44,894 nt of DNA. It comes from a virus. The position numbers were made by a program, and so were the translations under genes. Below, in pieces: positions 23,315 to 31,072 of this stretch (positions are counted from its first letter, which is position 1; each line of letters starts with the position of its first letter). The stretch lies in IMG/VR virus record IMGVR_UViG_3300043464_002495, positions 1 to 44,894 of that record; one strand, given 5' to 3'. The notes beneath the pieces are model-generated. The model searched no databases. It was not told where the DNA came from and saw only the letters and a program-made list of their open reading frames with translations.

Positions 23315-25291
23315 ATGGATTACTTAATTAAAAAAATAATTAAAGAGGAAGTAAAAGACTTTGAAGAAAAGGGTCTTGGGGACATGGAATCTAATGAGCC
23401 TGAAAAAGGTGAAGAGATAGAACTACCTTTAGAAACAGACCCCCCAAAGGGTATTGTGGCTCCATCACAAAAAGTTATTTCAGATGTTTGTGAAAAAGAA
23501 AAGTTTTGTAAAAAACAAGGTCCGATTACTTTTGGTCAATTAAGAACTTTAGTTGAAACTGCTCAAAATAAAAATTTAACATACGATATCGGTGAGGGGG
23601 TTTATAAAGCCTTAATAAGATTGATACCTTGGTTTTTCCCACAAATAGCTGTGGCCGGTTTTGTTGGTAGTTCTATTAGGGCTTTCAATAAAATAATAAA
23701 ACCAGGATTAGAAGATACAAGAGGTTATAAAAAGTGGTGGGGTAGAACTTTAATGTATGTTATGGATGCTGTTGAGGGTGATATCCCTCACGAAGACCCC
23801 ATATCAAAAATATTTTTTATCTCAGATGGTTTGTTACACATGATGGATAGAAAATTCAAACTTAAATTTGCTAGGTATATAGCTGAATTAGCGGCATCAA
23901 AACCTGATGATGAACCTGTACCTGAATATTTTGTTGAGAACGAATTAAGAAAATGGGTTAACCAAAAATTCTTATTAAATCCACCATTACCACCAAAAAC
24001 AATGAATGAATCTAAAGAATTAGATGACATTGATTGGATGAGGGGTGATATTGAAACACCACTTAAAGATTTTAAAGATTTAGGTTATGAATTGACAGAT
24101 ATTGTTGGTTTTAACGTTAGACTATCTGAAAATTCAAGATTTTATAATGATGGAGATGACGATAATCCAATAGAAGAAGTAGGTATCATTAATGAAATTT
24201 CCCCGTTTTATGGTGATGGTTTACCTATACAAGTTAAATGGCCTGGACAATATCGTGGTAGTTTTACAAATAGTTACAGTTGGGATGATTTAATAGTTGT
24301 CAACCAAGGAAATAAATTAAATGAATCTGAAGAAGACCCTGATTGGGGTTGGGCAAAAGAGATTGAAGTTCAAACCGATTTAACACCAGCACAAATTTAT
24401 AATAGATATCAAACACTCCCTGTAGAAGTTGTTGGCCCTTATATTGCAGGACAGTTTAGTGATGTTATTTATGAAGGGGGTAGATTATATTTAGAGGTGA
24501 GTGAATGGTGTGATTTTGTAGATCTATTTGAGGATAGGGATTCTGGTTATGGTTATATGGGTCGTTATTTAGCTAAAGCTGTATTATGTGATGGTGATTA
24601 CTGGGAACCTTACAGTACTAGTGATTTGGTTAATGACTGGGTTGATGACGTATGGGATTTAGTTACTGACGATCCAAAACTTTTAGAGTATATTAAAAAA
24701 CATATTAAAGAAAATGGTTTTATTGGACAACCTTTAGATTCAGAAGAAATTTTAACAGAAGAAATGTTAAACGACAATAATTTATTAGGTAACCTAATTG
24801 ATGAGGAGGATATGTTCCATGACTTAAAAATGGAATTAAAATGGGCTTATGGTTCAGCTTATAATCAAGCCGCATCTAATAATGTATATGAAGCAGCTAC
24901 TGATGCTATTATTGATATCTTTGGTAAGGGTGAATGGGTCCAAAAAAAGAATAGAAGAGGTGTTGATATCCATGTTTTTAAATTTGATGCAACAGATGTA
25001 ATATTAGAATCTTTATCTAATGAAATTAGTAACTGTTGGTCTATTTGTCGTGGTTATTTTGACCTTTCAAGACATTATGATTCAGCAGAACATGAAAGTG
25101 AAGAACAAGCTTTTGAGGAATATTGTGAAGAGTGTATTGATAAACCTTTTGATGATTGGGGTAGTTTCATAGGTTTTTATTCTAAATATCTTTATGATAG
25201 GAATGATGAACTATACCCTAGATATGATGAATACCCTTATAATTCAGATTTAAAAGAATATTTTAGAGAAGATGTTTATGGTAGAATATAA
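23315..25291 (+). CDS. Leader-bearing multi-module virion protein, 658 aa
   Basis: Start MDYLIKKIIKEEVKDFEEKG carries the leader (KIIKE|E). Residues 60-225 form a hydrophobic/helical module containing ISDGLLHMMDRKFKLKFARY and VPEYFVENELRKWVN, seen in other large marine phages. Near residue 229 comes MNESKELDDIDWMRGD and near 337 LNESEEDPDWGWAKEI: both look like the post-leader junction (E-S, acidic patch, Trp) of the other packaged proteins, so the gene may be a fusion of three cargo modules. The C-terminal third is acidic with several Cys. Likely packaged; biochemical role unknown. Confidence 0.65.
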   Translation: MDYLIKKIIKEEVKDFEEKGLGDMESNEPEKGEEIELPLETDPPKGIVAPSQKVISDVCEKEKFCKKQGPITFGQLRTLVETAQNKNLTYDIGEGVYKALIRLIPWFFPQIAVAGFVGSSIRAFNKIIKPGLEDTRGYKKWWGRTLMYVMDAVEGDIPHEDPISKIFFISDGLLHMMDRKFKLKFARYIAELAASKPDDEPVPEYFVENELRKWVNQKFLLNPPLPPKTMNESKELDDIDWMRGDIETPLKDFKDLGYELTDIVGFNVRLSENSRFYNDGDDDNPIEEVGIINEISPFYGDGLPIQVKWPGQYRGSFTNSYSWDDLIVVNQGNKLNESEEDPDWGWAKEIEVQTDLTPAQIYNRYQTLPVEVVGPYIAGQFSDVIYEGGRLYLEVSEWCDFVDLFEDRDSGYGYMGRYLAKAVLCDGDYWEPYSTSDLVNDWVDDVWDLVTDDPKLLEYIKKHIKENGFIGQPLDSEEILTEEMLNDNNLLGNLIDEEDMFHDLKMELKWAYGSAYNQAASNNVYEAATDAIIDIFGKGEWVQKKNRRGVDIHVFKFDATDVILESLSNEISNCWSICRGYFDLSRHYDSAEHESEEQAFEEYCEECIDKPFDDWGSFIGFYSKYLYDRNDELYPRYDEYPYNSDLKEYFREDVYGRI

Positions 25292-25295
25292 AAAT

Positions 25296-25327
25296 GAAAA
25301 CCCCCTTTAACGAGGGGGTTTATTTTT
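25296..25327 (+). terminator. Intrinsic terminator
   Basis: AACCCCCTTTAACGAGGGGG followed by TTTATTTTTTT, just after the 658-aa gene. Confidence 0.8.
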
Positions 25328-25332
25328 TTGAA

Positions 25333-25454
25333 CAGTGAGGGAGGGAATTGAACCCTCCGATGAATCTTTTCGTGATTTAGTTTCTCACCCAAATCCTTAT
25401 TGTATGAAACCAACCCCACCGTCATGGGACCGTGTATAATCTCCACCACTCACT
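25333..25454 (-). tRNA. Oversized tRNA-like element (Leu-like D arm)
   Basis: AGTGAG at the 5' side pairs with CTCACT at the 3' side, and the T arm GAGGGTTCAATTCCCTC is perfect. The 5' part TGGTGGAGATTATACACGG resembles a leucine D arm, but about 80 nt separate it from the T arm, where a normal tRNA has 30-45. A 7-bp hairpin GATTTGG/CTAAATC with loop GTGAGAAA could present anticodon GAG. It is either a tRNA with an insertion or a decayed gene. Confidence 0.4.
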
Positions 25455-25540
25455 TTAAACAAAGATATGTTAAATTTTTAAATAATCAATATTTTGTTAA
25501 TAAAAAAGTGTTATTTGGTTTGATTTTTTATTTTTTTTTA

Positions 25541-25660
25541 TTAAGGGTCGGTTTTGGGGTTATTGCCATACCAAAAAGTTCTGCCATTTGCATCAACAAT
25601 ATTTTCTTTTTTACCGTAACATTGTAACCATTCCCTAAAAAGATAGATTACAATGATCAT
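25541..25660 (-). CDS. Possible small ORF, 39 aa
   Basis: A frame overlapping the end of the tail-tube-like gene by 26 nt reads MIIVIYLFREWLQCYGKKEN and ends FWYGNNPKTDP. Its composition is protein-like, but nothing else supports it. It could also be a frameshifted extension of its neighbour. Confidence 0.3.
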   Translation of the reverse strand: MIIVIYLFREWLQCYGKKENIVDANGRTFWYGNNPKTDP

Positions 25661-26150
25661 AATGTAAAGTTATTTCTAATTCAGGTTCATGGTTATCAAA
25701 ATTAAGATTACCATAATGTAAAGCTGAAACAAAACAACCCCTTAAATCCCATCTACTCACTACAGTCCCAGTTGGATCTAACCTCGATATAGTTGTGTTA
25801 ATTTTTCTACCTGTATGATTAAAGTCATTAAACCAAGTACGAAGTCTATTATAAAATTCATTTTTATGATTTTCTGAACCTATAAAGTCACGAAATTTAA
25901 CTTGTATTGGCACCCATTGATATATTGGTGCCAGTTCATTCATTGTATTAAAATTATAAGTTCTTCTGGTTAAAACTTGTGATTGTGGTAATTCAGAGTT
26001 TACATACCAATTAAACATTCTATCCCCTAAAGGAAATTCCATTAAATATCTATAAATTGCTGGCCCCTCCAAATAAAAAAAATCATCTTGTGGTGAATTT
26101 TTTTTATTTTCAAAATCATTAAACTTTTTTAGTTTCTTTTTTGGTTCCAT
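25635..26150 (-). CDS. T4 gp19-like tail tube family protein, 171 aa
   Basis: The C-terminal half reads RLDPTGTVVSRWDLRGCFVS ALHYGNL ... ELEITLHYDHCNL, the W-x-L-x-G-C-F ... E-I-x-x-T-x-x-Y-D pattern of T4-type tail tube proteins. The length matches gp19. The N-terminus is basic (MEPKKKLKKFNDFENKKN). It is probably a tube protein or a baseplate-tube-junction paralog. A TATTTATAATATA element upstream is consistent with late expression. Confidence 0.65.
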   Translation of the reverse strand: MEPKKKLKKFNDFENKKNSPQDDFFYLEGPAIYRYLMEFPLGDRMFNWYVNSELPQSQVLTRRTYNFNTMNELAPIYQWVPIQVKFRDFIGSENHKNEFYNRLRTWFNDFNHTGRKINTTISRLDPTGTVVSRWDLRGCFVSALHYGNLNFDNHEPELEITLHYDHCNLSF

Positions 26151-26197
26151 CCCTTAATTATACTTAAATAATATATATTATAAATAGAATTAAAGGG

Positions 26198-26225
26198 CAA
26201 AAAAAAACCCACATTTCTGTGGGTG
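26198..26225 (-). terminator. Intrinsic terminator
   Basis: The minus strand reads CACCCACAGAAATGTGGGTT followed by T8. The stem-loop is nearly the same as that after ssrA. Confidence 0.75.
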
Positions 26226-26229
26226 ATTT

Positions 26230-26712
26230 TTATTCTTTATCTTCTTTTAAAGATTTTATTAAATCTCTAATTTTTGCGGCGTCTTCATAATTTTCTTTAG
26301 AAATAGCTTTATTCAATTTTGTCTCTAACAATTTAATTGTATCAATTTCTTCATTTTCACCCATTTCTTTTTTGAAGACAACTTTGCCGTCAAAAGGGTT
26401 GAAATAAGAGTTTCTACTAAAAGAAGAAAAACTAGATGAACCATCAGGTGAAGTCCAGCTTCTTTTTTCCCATCCACCATTTTCATCCTCACCTTTTTCA
26501 ATATTAATATTATTATTAATTTCATTAAAGATTTTTGAGAACGATTCAAAATCAAAAGGTTCTCTACCTATAGGGAAGAAATCTGATTCTCTACCTGAAC
26601 CATAACGTTTTTTCATAAAACTTTCTAACCCAGACTGATAAGAATTTAAAATTCTTAAAAATTCTTTTCTAAACTCATCATCATTCATACCATTAAATCC
26701 AAACATATCCAT
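26230..26712 (-). CDS. Hypothetical protein with UVR-like C-terminal motif, 160 aa
   Basis: The C-terminal 35 residues, LETKLNKAISKENYEDAAKI then RDLIKSL, fit the UVR (UvrB/UvrC interaction) helical hairpin. The N-terminal 110 residues are rich in Gly, Phe and Ser (SFSSFSRNSYFNPF) and look disordered. It may bind a protein partner through the UVR hairpin, as ClpC and McsA do. A terminator follows the gene. Confidence 0.55.
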   Translation of the reverse strand: MDMFGFNGMNDDEFRKEFLRILNSYQSGLESFMKKRYGSGRESDFFPIGREPFDFESFSKIFNEINNNINIEKGEDENGGWEKRSWTSPDGSSSFSSFSRNSYFNPFDGKVVFKKEMGENEEIDTIKLLETKLNKAISKENYEDAAKIRDLIKSLKEDKE

Positions 26713-26786
26713 AACATTTTTTATTTATAAATATAATTTAAAATTGATTTTTGTCAATAAGCCTTAAGATTGTTTTAAAAGATTTA

Positions 26787-26840
26787 GTAGATACGGGCCC
26801 AGCATGCCATTTTTCAGGAAGGGCCCTTCTAAGTATCTAC
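26787..26840 (-). other. Long hairpin downstream of tRNA-Met
   Basis: GTAGATAC and GGGCCC arms pair with their complements across about 20 nt. On the minus strand it follows tRNA-Met by seven nt and is followed by a weak T-rich tract. It could be a terminator or a processing element of the two-tRNA transcript. Confidence 0.5.
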
Positions 26841-26846
26841 TTTAGT

Positions 26847-26918
26847 AGCGGGAACAGGACTCGAACCTGTGATTCTAGCTTATGAGACTAGACGGATAAC
26901 CATCTTCCACATCCCGCG
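26847..26918 (-). tRNA. tRNA-Met/Ile2 (anticodon CAT)
   Basis: Acceptor GCGGGA/TCCCGC, T arm ACAGGTTCGAGTCCTGT and anticodon loop CTCATAA are all present. CCA is not encoded. Position 1 (C) does not pair with 72 (T), as in initiators, but the anticodon stem lacks the GGG/CCC pairs, so elongator Met or lysidine-modified Ile is possible. Confidence 0.85.
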
Positions 26919-26928
26919 ATATAGTGTC

Positions 26929-27043
26929 TGGTACGTGAAGAAGGATTCGAACCTACAAGACCTACTCTTATCGCCTCATAAAGGGGAGATTATTTTCGGT
27001 CAGAACTTTTACATTCCGTGTTTACCAATTTCACCACTCACGT
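26929..27043 (-). tRNA. Atypical tRNA, Leu-like, enlarged variable region
   Basis: Acceptor ACGTGAG/TTCACGT with A73 and an encoded CCA, a leucine-type D arm (GGTGAAATTGGTAAACACG), and T arm GTAGGTTCGAATCCTTC are all good. The anticodon stem GGAAT/GTTCT leaves a six-base loop GTAAAA. The variable region is about 43 nt, closed by GACC/GGTC. The anticodon cannot be assigned. Possibly functional with an unusual variable arm, possibly damaged. Confidence 0.55.
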
Positions 27044-27062
27044 ATTTTTTAATTTTGTTTAA

Positions 27063-27070
27063 CAAAGATA
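27063..27070 (-). promoter_or_regulatory. Host-type -7 element TATCTTTG of the tRNA pair
   Basis: The minus strand reads TTATTATCTTTGTTAAAC, 20 nt upstream of the 5' end of the atypical tRNA. Confidence 0.6.
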
Positions 27071-27107
27071 ATAACTTTTTTTTAATCGGTCAAATCTTTT
27101 TTTTTGA

Positions 27108-27272
27108 TTATTTTAAGACCATGTATTTCACACCATCAACAATCTTGACCATGTATTTACCATTATCTTTAACTTTCTTTTCAGAACGTTTTGTGGACTT
27201 AGCAGTTTTAACATTTTTTTCTGCTTCGCCAAATTTTTCCTTAATAACTTGATTCATTGAAAACCTTTCCAT
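27108..27272 (-). CDS. Small basic protein, 54 aa
   Basis: The frame reads MERFSMNQVIKEKFGEAEKN and ends KYMVKIVDGVKYMVLK. It has its own host-type promoter 17 nt upstream. The family is unknown. The segment VIKEKFGEAE is faintly leader-like but lies too deep and behind a host-type promoter, so I do not count it as a packaged protein. Confidence 0.65.
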   Translation of the reverse strand: MERFSMNQVIKEKFGEAEKNVKTAKSTKRSEKKVKDNGKYMVKIVDGVKYMVLK

Positions 27273-27288
27273 ATCTCTTTCTTTTTTA

Positions 27289-27296
27289 CAAATATA
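27289..27296 (-). promoter_or_regulatory. Host-type -7 element TATATTTG
   Basis: The minus strand reads CTTATATTTGTAAAAA upstream of the 54-aa protein. Confidence 0.65.
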
Positions 27297-27311
27297 AGTA
27301 TTTTTTTTATT

Positions 27312-27596
27312 CTACAATATTTTTGGTTCACTTAATGTTCCAAAATTACTAAAACCTGGTTTAACATTTATGTTATCATATTTTTTATACTTATGATAAA
27401 CCTCACCCCAGTAGTCATTACCTTCAGAAGTCTTTGTAAACTCAAAAGAAGTACCAAGAAAAACAGTCCAACTAGGGTGTTCTTCTTCCAAGAAATCTTC
27501 AATAGGTGCATCAAGTTTATTTAATGAATCGTAATTTTCAATCCATTTAGATTTTTCACTCTCATTTAACCAATTAAGATAGTCTTTTCCAGTCAT
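27312..27596 (-). CDS. Hypothetical protein, 94 aa
   Basis: An acidic, Trp-rich protein beginning MTGKDYLNWLNESEKSKWIE. The NWLNES start is distantly leader-like (basic residue, then N-E-S and Trp), but it does not fit the consensus. The centre reads HPSWTVFLGTSFEFTKTSEG. Unknown function; it lies downstream of the packaged nucleotidyltransferase-like gene. Confidence 0.6.
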   Translation of the reverse strand: MTGKDYLNWLNESEKSKWIENYDSLNKLDAPIEDFLEEEHPSWTVFLGTSFEFTKTSEGNDYWGEVYHKYKKYDNINVKPGFSNFGTLSEPKIL

Positions 27597-27615
27597 AAGA
27601 GTAAATATAAGTAAA

Positions 27616-28407
27616 TTATTCCTTATTTTTTAATATAGTGTAGATATTTTTAAATAATTTTTCTGTACCACCATATTTTCTTTTTTCAAATTCTTTTGGC
27701 GTTTCGTTTGGTTTTATTTTAATATTTTCAACACCTTTAATTTCCCTACCAATTAAATCAAGAATTTCTTTTTCTTTATTCCTACCTAATTGCCATTTGT
27801 AATCAACAACATCCCTAACACTCATATAATAATAACCACCGATTTTAACAGCATTTTTAATTATTTCTTCTGTTGTTCTAACTTTTACACTGTATCCAGG
27901 TATTCTGTTTGGATCCCAAACATCAAAAACTTCAATATCCAAATTAATAAAGTTCATACCACCATTACCACTTCCAGGTCTATAAATACGTTTATCAAAA
28001 TTATCTTTGTTTTTCAAAAACAAATTTTTAATTTCTTCAGGTGATTTTTTAACTTTTTGTGATAATTTTTTTAAAAATTCAGATTCGACATTGGTGTAAT
28101 TATTGTAAAAATTTTTCCATTCTTCTTCACCAGGAACAATAACATCCAAATCACCCAAGACTAAAATTGATTCTTCCTTTTTAAGCAATCTTTCAACTTC
28201 ATTAATATATTTTAACAACATTGGGTTTTTAAATAGTCTAGCTGAACCGGCTATAAAATATTTACCGGCATCTGAAGGTTTAATCCCAAATGCCTCAAAC
28301 ACCAATAAATTTGATTCTGATAATAGTTGGTTTAGGTTAACCGCATCAACTTCAGTTAGAATAGCCTCTTCAATTAAAATTTCTTTGTAGACTTGAAATA
28401 GTTTCAT
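27616..28407 (-). CDS. Leader-bearing nucleotidyltransferase-like protein, 263 aa
   Basis: The ATG at 28407 gives MKLFQVYKEILIEEAILTEV, which has the T4-like form MK-x-F-x2-Y-x-E and possible cut sites after ILIE or AILTE. Residues 47-95 hold YFIAGSARLF ... ESILVLGDLDVIVPG: a G-S helix followed by D-x-D, the polymerase-beta nucleotidyltransferase pattern. The rest is helical and basic. A packaged nucleotidyltransferase would recall T4 Alt, which is injected to modify host proteins, though the chemistry differs. A late-type element precedes it. Confidence 0.6.
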   Translation of the reverse strand: MKLFQVYKEILIEEAILTEVDAVNLNQLLSESNLLVFEAFGIKPSDAGKYFIAGSARLFKNPMLLKYINEVERLLKKEESILVLGDLDVIVPGEEEWKNFYNNYTNVESEFLKKLSQKVKKSPEEIKNLFLKNKDNFDKRIYRPGSGNGGMNFINLDIEVFDVWDPNRIPGYSVKVRTTEEIIKNAVKIGGYYYMSVRDVVDYKWQLGRNKEKEILDLIGREIKGVENIKIKPNETPKEFEKRKYGGTEKLFKNIYTILKNKE

Positions 28408-28410
28408 CAA

Positions 28411-28420
28411 TAATAAATAT
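28411..28420 (-). promoter_or_regulatory. ATATTTATTA element (candidate late promoter)
   Basis: The minus strand reads GATATTTATTATTGATG, ending at the start of the packaged nucleotidyltransferase-like gene. Confidence 0.4.
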
Positions 28421-28424
28421 CCAA

Positions 28425-28613
28425 CTATTCTTTATCCTTCAGATATTCTTTAAGATTTGTACTCCCCTTTTGGTATGATGGTTCAAAGGGACAATGCCTA
28501 CACCCTGAACCACAACATTTACCACGTTTAATATGATATCTTTCGGTAAGGACAATAGCCCCCTTTTCTAGGTAATAGTCCTTACCTTCTTCAAATACAA
28601 AATCTTTATCCAT
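28425..28613 (-). CDS. DUF5522-like Cys-motif protein, 62 aa
   Basis: The centre reads YHIKRGKCCGSGCRHCPFEP, the C-C-G-x-G-C-x-x-C-P signature of DUF5522, a small protein widespread in Bacteroidetes and likely metal-binding. It lies three bases after the HNH gene and is co-transcribed with it. Confidence 0.75.
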   Translation of the reverse strand: MDKDFVFEEGKDYYLEKGAIVLTERYHIKRGKCCGSGCRHCPFEPSYQKGSTNLKEYLKDKE

Positions 28614-28616
28614 TTT

Positions 28617-29126
28617 TTAATCTTTTGCTATGCCAACAAATTGTTTCCAATCATTATTGACCTTATTAATTTTTTCCACAAAATACAAATAGGTTGGTTT
28701 AAATGGTTTATGTCTCATTTTCAACCCATATTCATCCAAGAACTCATCAACATTCTTGCTACATTTTTTAACGTTACAAGAACCACAACAAGCGACCAAA
28801 TTTTCCCAAGTATTTTCGCCTCCTTTGGACCTTGGAATAACGTGGTCAATAGTTAAATCGTCGTGTGAACCACAATAGATACATCTGTTGTCGTCACGTT
28901 TTAAAATATTTTGTCTAGAAAGATGAACTTTCTTAAAAGGCAGAACAATATACTTCAACAAACGAATAACCGTTGGTCTGATATACATTTTTCTATCTGT
29001 GATAATAGGGTTATCTGACTCATGAGTTACAACTTCAGCCTTACCCTTAAACACTAATTTAAACCCTTTTTGTAGTGTAGTGATGTTTATAGGGCTGTAG
29101 TCCATATTTAGTACCAACACTTTCAT
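28617..29126 (-). CDS. HNH endonuclease, 169 aa
   Basis: A complete HNH domain with zinc-binding pairs: CIYCGSHDDLTIDHVIPRSK, GGENTWENLVACCGSCNVKK. The D-H dyad, the N and the four Cys of the two C-x2-C knuckles are present. The N-terminus (MKVLVLNMDYSPINITTLQK) is that of the bacterial and phage HNH family often called McrA-like. A host-type promoter lies 31 nt upstream. It may be a nuclease for DNA processing or a selfish element. Confidence 0.8.
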   Translation of the reverse strand: MKVLVLNMDYSPINITTLQKGFKLVFKGKAEVVTHESDNPIITDRKMYIRPTVIRLLKYIVLPFKKVHLSRQNILKRDDNRCIYCGSHDDLTIDHVIPRSKGGENTWENLVACCGSCNVKKCSKNVDEFLDEYGLKMRHKPFKPTYLYFVEKINKVNNDWKQFVGIAKD

Positions 29127-29156
29127 AAGACTTTTTTATTATAAATATTTATTAAA

Positions 29157-29164
29157 CAAAGATA
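29157..29164 (-). promoter_or_regulatory. Host-type -7 element TATCTTTG
   Basis: The minus strand reads TTATTATCTTTGTTTAATA upstream of the HNH gene; an AAATATTTATAATAAA element overlaps the leader as well. Confidence 0.6.
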
Positions 29165-29182
29165 ATAATAATTTTTTAATAA

Positions 29183-29213
29183 AACAAAAACCCCTCAATC
29201 AAGAGGGGTTGTT
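29183..29213 (-). terminator. Intrinsic terminator
   Basis: The minus strand reads AACCCCTCTTGATTGAGGGG followed by TTTTTGTTTT, directly after the phosphoesterase gene. Confidence 0.75.
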
Positions 29214-29214
29214 A

Positions 29215-29931
29215 TTAATCAATAAAAATTAAACTCCAATTACCCTCATAGTCTTCAACAAGACAAGAAGAGTTTTCACAGAAATCACCTGAATTCATAT
29301 AATCTTTTTCTAATTTTGGTTGGTGTATATGCCCACAAATAGCTACATCCCTACCCATTTGTTTTGTCATAGCTTTAGCATTTGTTTCAAAATCATCAAT
29401 AAAATTAATTGCCGACTTTACAGATTGTTTTATTGTTTTAGCTAAAGAATGATAAGGCAAATTAAATTTCTTTCTAATATAATTGTAAAAAGTATTTAAT
29501 CTTATTACAAAGTCATAAGACCACCCACCAATTACCGCTAACCACCTAACTTTCATTATCACAAAATCCAAAACATCACCATGAAAACAATAATAACTTC
29601 TACCATCCACGCCAATATGGGTGTATTTTCTAACTATTTGAATGTTATTCATAAAGAATGGCACAAAAGGTTTTAAAAAGTCATCATGGTTACCTCTTAT
29701 ATAAATCACCTCTGTCCCTTCTTCACTTCTTTTCATAAACTTTCTGAATACTTTAGAACAATCTTTTTTCCATTTACCACCAGATTTGAGTGCCCAACCA
29801 TCAATTATATCACCATTTAATATTAACTTTTCAGATTCATTTTCTTCTAAGAATTTTAATATTTTATCTGTTTGTGATTGTCTTGCACCTAAATGTAAAT
29901 CACTCATTATGATTGTTTTCCATTTATTCAT
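29215..29931 (-). CDS. LpxH-like metallophosphoesterase, 238 aa
   Basis: Calcineurin-type motifs are in order: SDLHLGARQS (residues 10-19), GDIIDGWAL (about 40), RGNHDDFL (about 80), CFHGDVLDF (about 115) and ICGHIHQPKL (about 195). The set matches bacterial UDP-2,3-diacylglucosamine hydrolase relatives (LpxH/LpxH2), which act in lipid A synthesis. It overlaps the glycosyltransferase gene by eight bases. Together they could alter the host outer-membrane glycolipid. The exact substrate is unproven. Confidence 0.8.
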   Translation of the reverse strand: MNKWKTIIMSDLHLGARQSQTDKILKFLEENESEKLILNGDIIDGWALKSGGKWKKDCSKVFRKFMKRSEEGTEVIYIRGNHDDFLKPFVPFFMNNIQIVRKYTHIGVDGRSYYCFHGDVLDFVIMKVRWLAVIGGWSYDFVIRLNTFYNYIRKKFNLPYHSLAKTIKQSVKSAINFIDDFETNAKAMTKQMGRDVAICGHIHQPKLEKDYMNSGDFCENSSCLVEDYEGNWSLIFID

Positions 29932-30631
29932 TCCAATAAGATTTAAAGTTTGAAAAGAACTCTTTATTATTTCTATTAAAATAAGACTTAATCATTAGTT
30001 TTAACATAAACCAGATCCCTTTATTTGAAAACCTTCTTGGTGGTGTAAATAAGGTTTTATTATCTATAAAGAATTTATTACCTTCTATTTGTTTTGATAA
30101 TAGGTAATCTTCAGCAACCATAACACTTTCATCAAACCCACCAATTTTATTAAATTCGGACCTCTTTATTAACATAAACCCACCAAGACAAAAAGGTGAA
30201 ATACCTTTTGTTAGTTTTTGAACAAAGTCAAAAAACCTAAAAACAAAATTATATTTACCATTTGTTGTTTTAAATTTGGTTGTTGCCAAATGATAATCAT
30301 AGAAGATTACTTCTAATAACAAATCTTTTATTAGTTTATTGTCCAAAATAAAAATATCAGAATCCATAAATAGGATATAAGGTGTCTTAGTGATTTTAAC
30401 ACCATTGTTTCTGGCTTTACCAGGTAAACCACCCTGTATAATTTCTAAATCAAATTTATCACTTATTCTTTGTTTTAACTGAACTGTTGTTTCATCATCT
30501 GATGAATCTGAAACTATAACTTTAACACCCTCAATACTTTCTTGATAATTTAATAGGGTTAAGGTTTGGTCTATTACTTTGTTCTCATTTTTACAAGGGA
30601 TGACAATAGTAAGATAATTTTTTAACTCCAT
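29924..30631 (-). CDS. Family 2 glycosyltransferase, 235 aa
   Basis: The N-terminus LTIVIPCKNENKVIDQTL, then VIVSDSSDDETTVQL, GGLPGKARNNGV and the metal-binding ILFMDSDIFI (DSD) are hallmarks of GT2 enzymes with a GT-A fold. A C-terminal hydrophobic/basic region (GIWFMLKLMIKSYF) may contact the membrane. It is the first gene of a two-gene unit with the LpxH-like phosphoesterase. Acceptor unknown; host surface modification is likely. Confidence 0.8.
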   Translation of the reverse strand: MELKNYLTIVIPCKNENKVIDQTLTLLNYQESIEGVKVIVSDSSDDETTVQLKQRISDKFDLEIIQGGLPGKARNNGVKITKTPYILFMDSDIFILDNKLIKDLLLEVIFYDYHLATTKFKTTNGKYNFVFRFFDFVQKLTKGISPFCLGGFMLIKRSEFNKIGGFDESVMVAEDYLLSKQIEGNKFFIDNKTLFTPPRRFSNKGIWFMLKLMIKSYFNRNNKEFFSNFKSYWNE

Positions 30632-30682
30632 ACATATAAATATAACCTATACTTTTGTTTTGTATTAATAAATTATTAAATA

Positions 30683-30728
30683 AAAAACCCCTAGTAGTTT
30701 CTATTGATCAGATAGTCTTACTAGGGGG
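30683..30728 (-). terminator. Terminator of the RNA operon
   Basis: On the minus strand CCCCTAGTA pairs with TACTAGGGG across a loop that itself folds (CTAT/ATAG), followed by T6. It marks the 3' end of the 1.8-kb tRNA/ncRNA transcript. Confidence 0.7.
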
Positions 30729-30999
30729 TGATAGTTGGTTATATGAGTAAACTCAATTTCCCAATATCTGAAAAGACCAAATGATTTGAGCAGATCTTAC
30801 GAGATGCTTATTTGGTACTTAACCTATGGATTCTATCCACAGGGGGGTACATTCCATGGCAACAGTATCACCATGGGGTTCCGTTAACAAGTAACGGTGG
30901 GGTAAAACACACTCTCAAGCATTCTACTTCCCGCAGTACGAAATTGTATCTTACTTAGCCCACCGTCAGCGGTATGGGTACTTGAGTTGATGCGTTTTG
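30729..30999 (-). ncRNA. Structured RNA region downstream of tRNA-Met, unknown class
   Basis: About 270 nt without a credible gene. Minus-strand hairpins include CCATGGTGATACTGTTGCCATGG (arms CCATGG), CCGTTA/TAACGG and a long CCAAAT/ATTTGG stem. A frame across 30884-31111 exists but runs through tRNA-Met and has no gene features. Probably part of the same transcript as the tRNAs. Confidence 0.5.
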
Positions 31000-31072
31000 T
31001 GGTCCTTGTAGGGCTTGAACCTACGACTCTCGCGTTATGAGCGCGGCACTCTACCAACTGAGTTAAAAGACC
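31000..31072 (-). tRNA. tRNA-Met/Ile2 (anticodon CAT)
   Basis: Acceptor GGTCTTT/AAGGACC with A73, D arm TAACTCAGTTGGTAGAGT, anticodon loop CTCATAA on stem CGCG/CGCG, and T arm GTAGGTTCAAGCCCTAC. CCA is not encoded. Full cloverleaf. Confidence 0.9.

Noticed and set aside
26869-27252. 127-codon plus-strand open frame
   Set aside because: It is antisense to two tRNAs and to the 54-aa gene, which has its own promoter.
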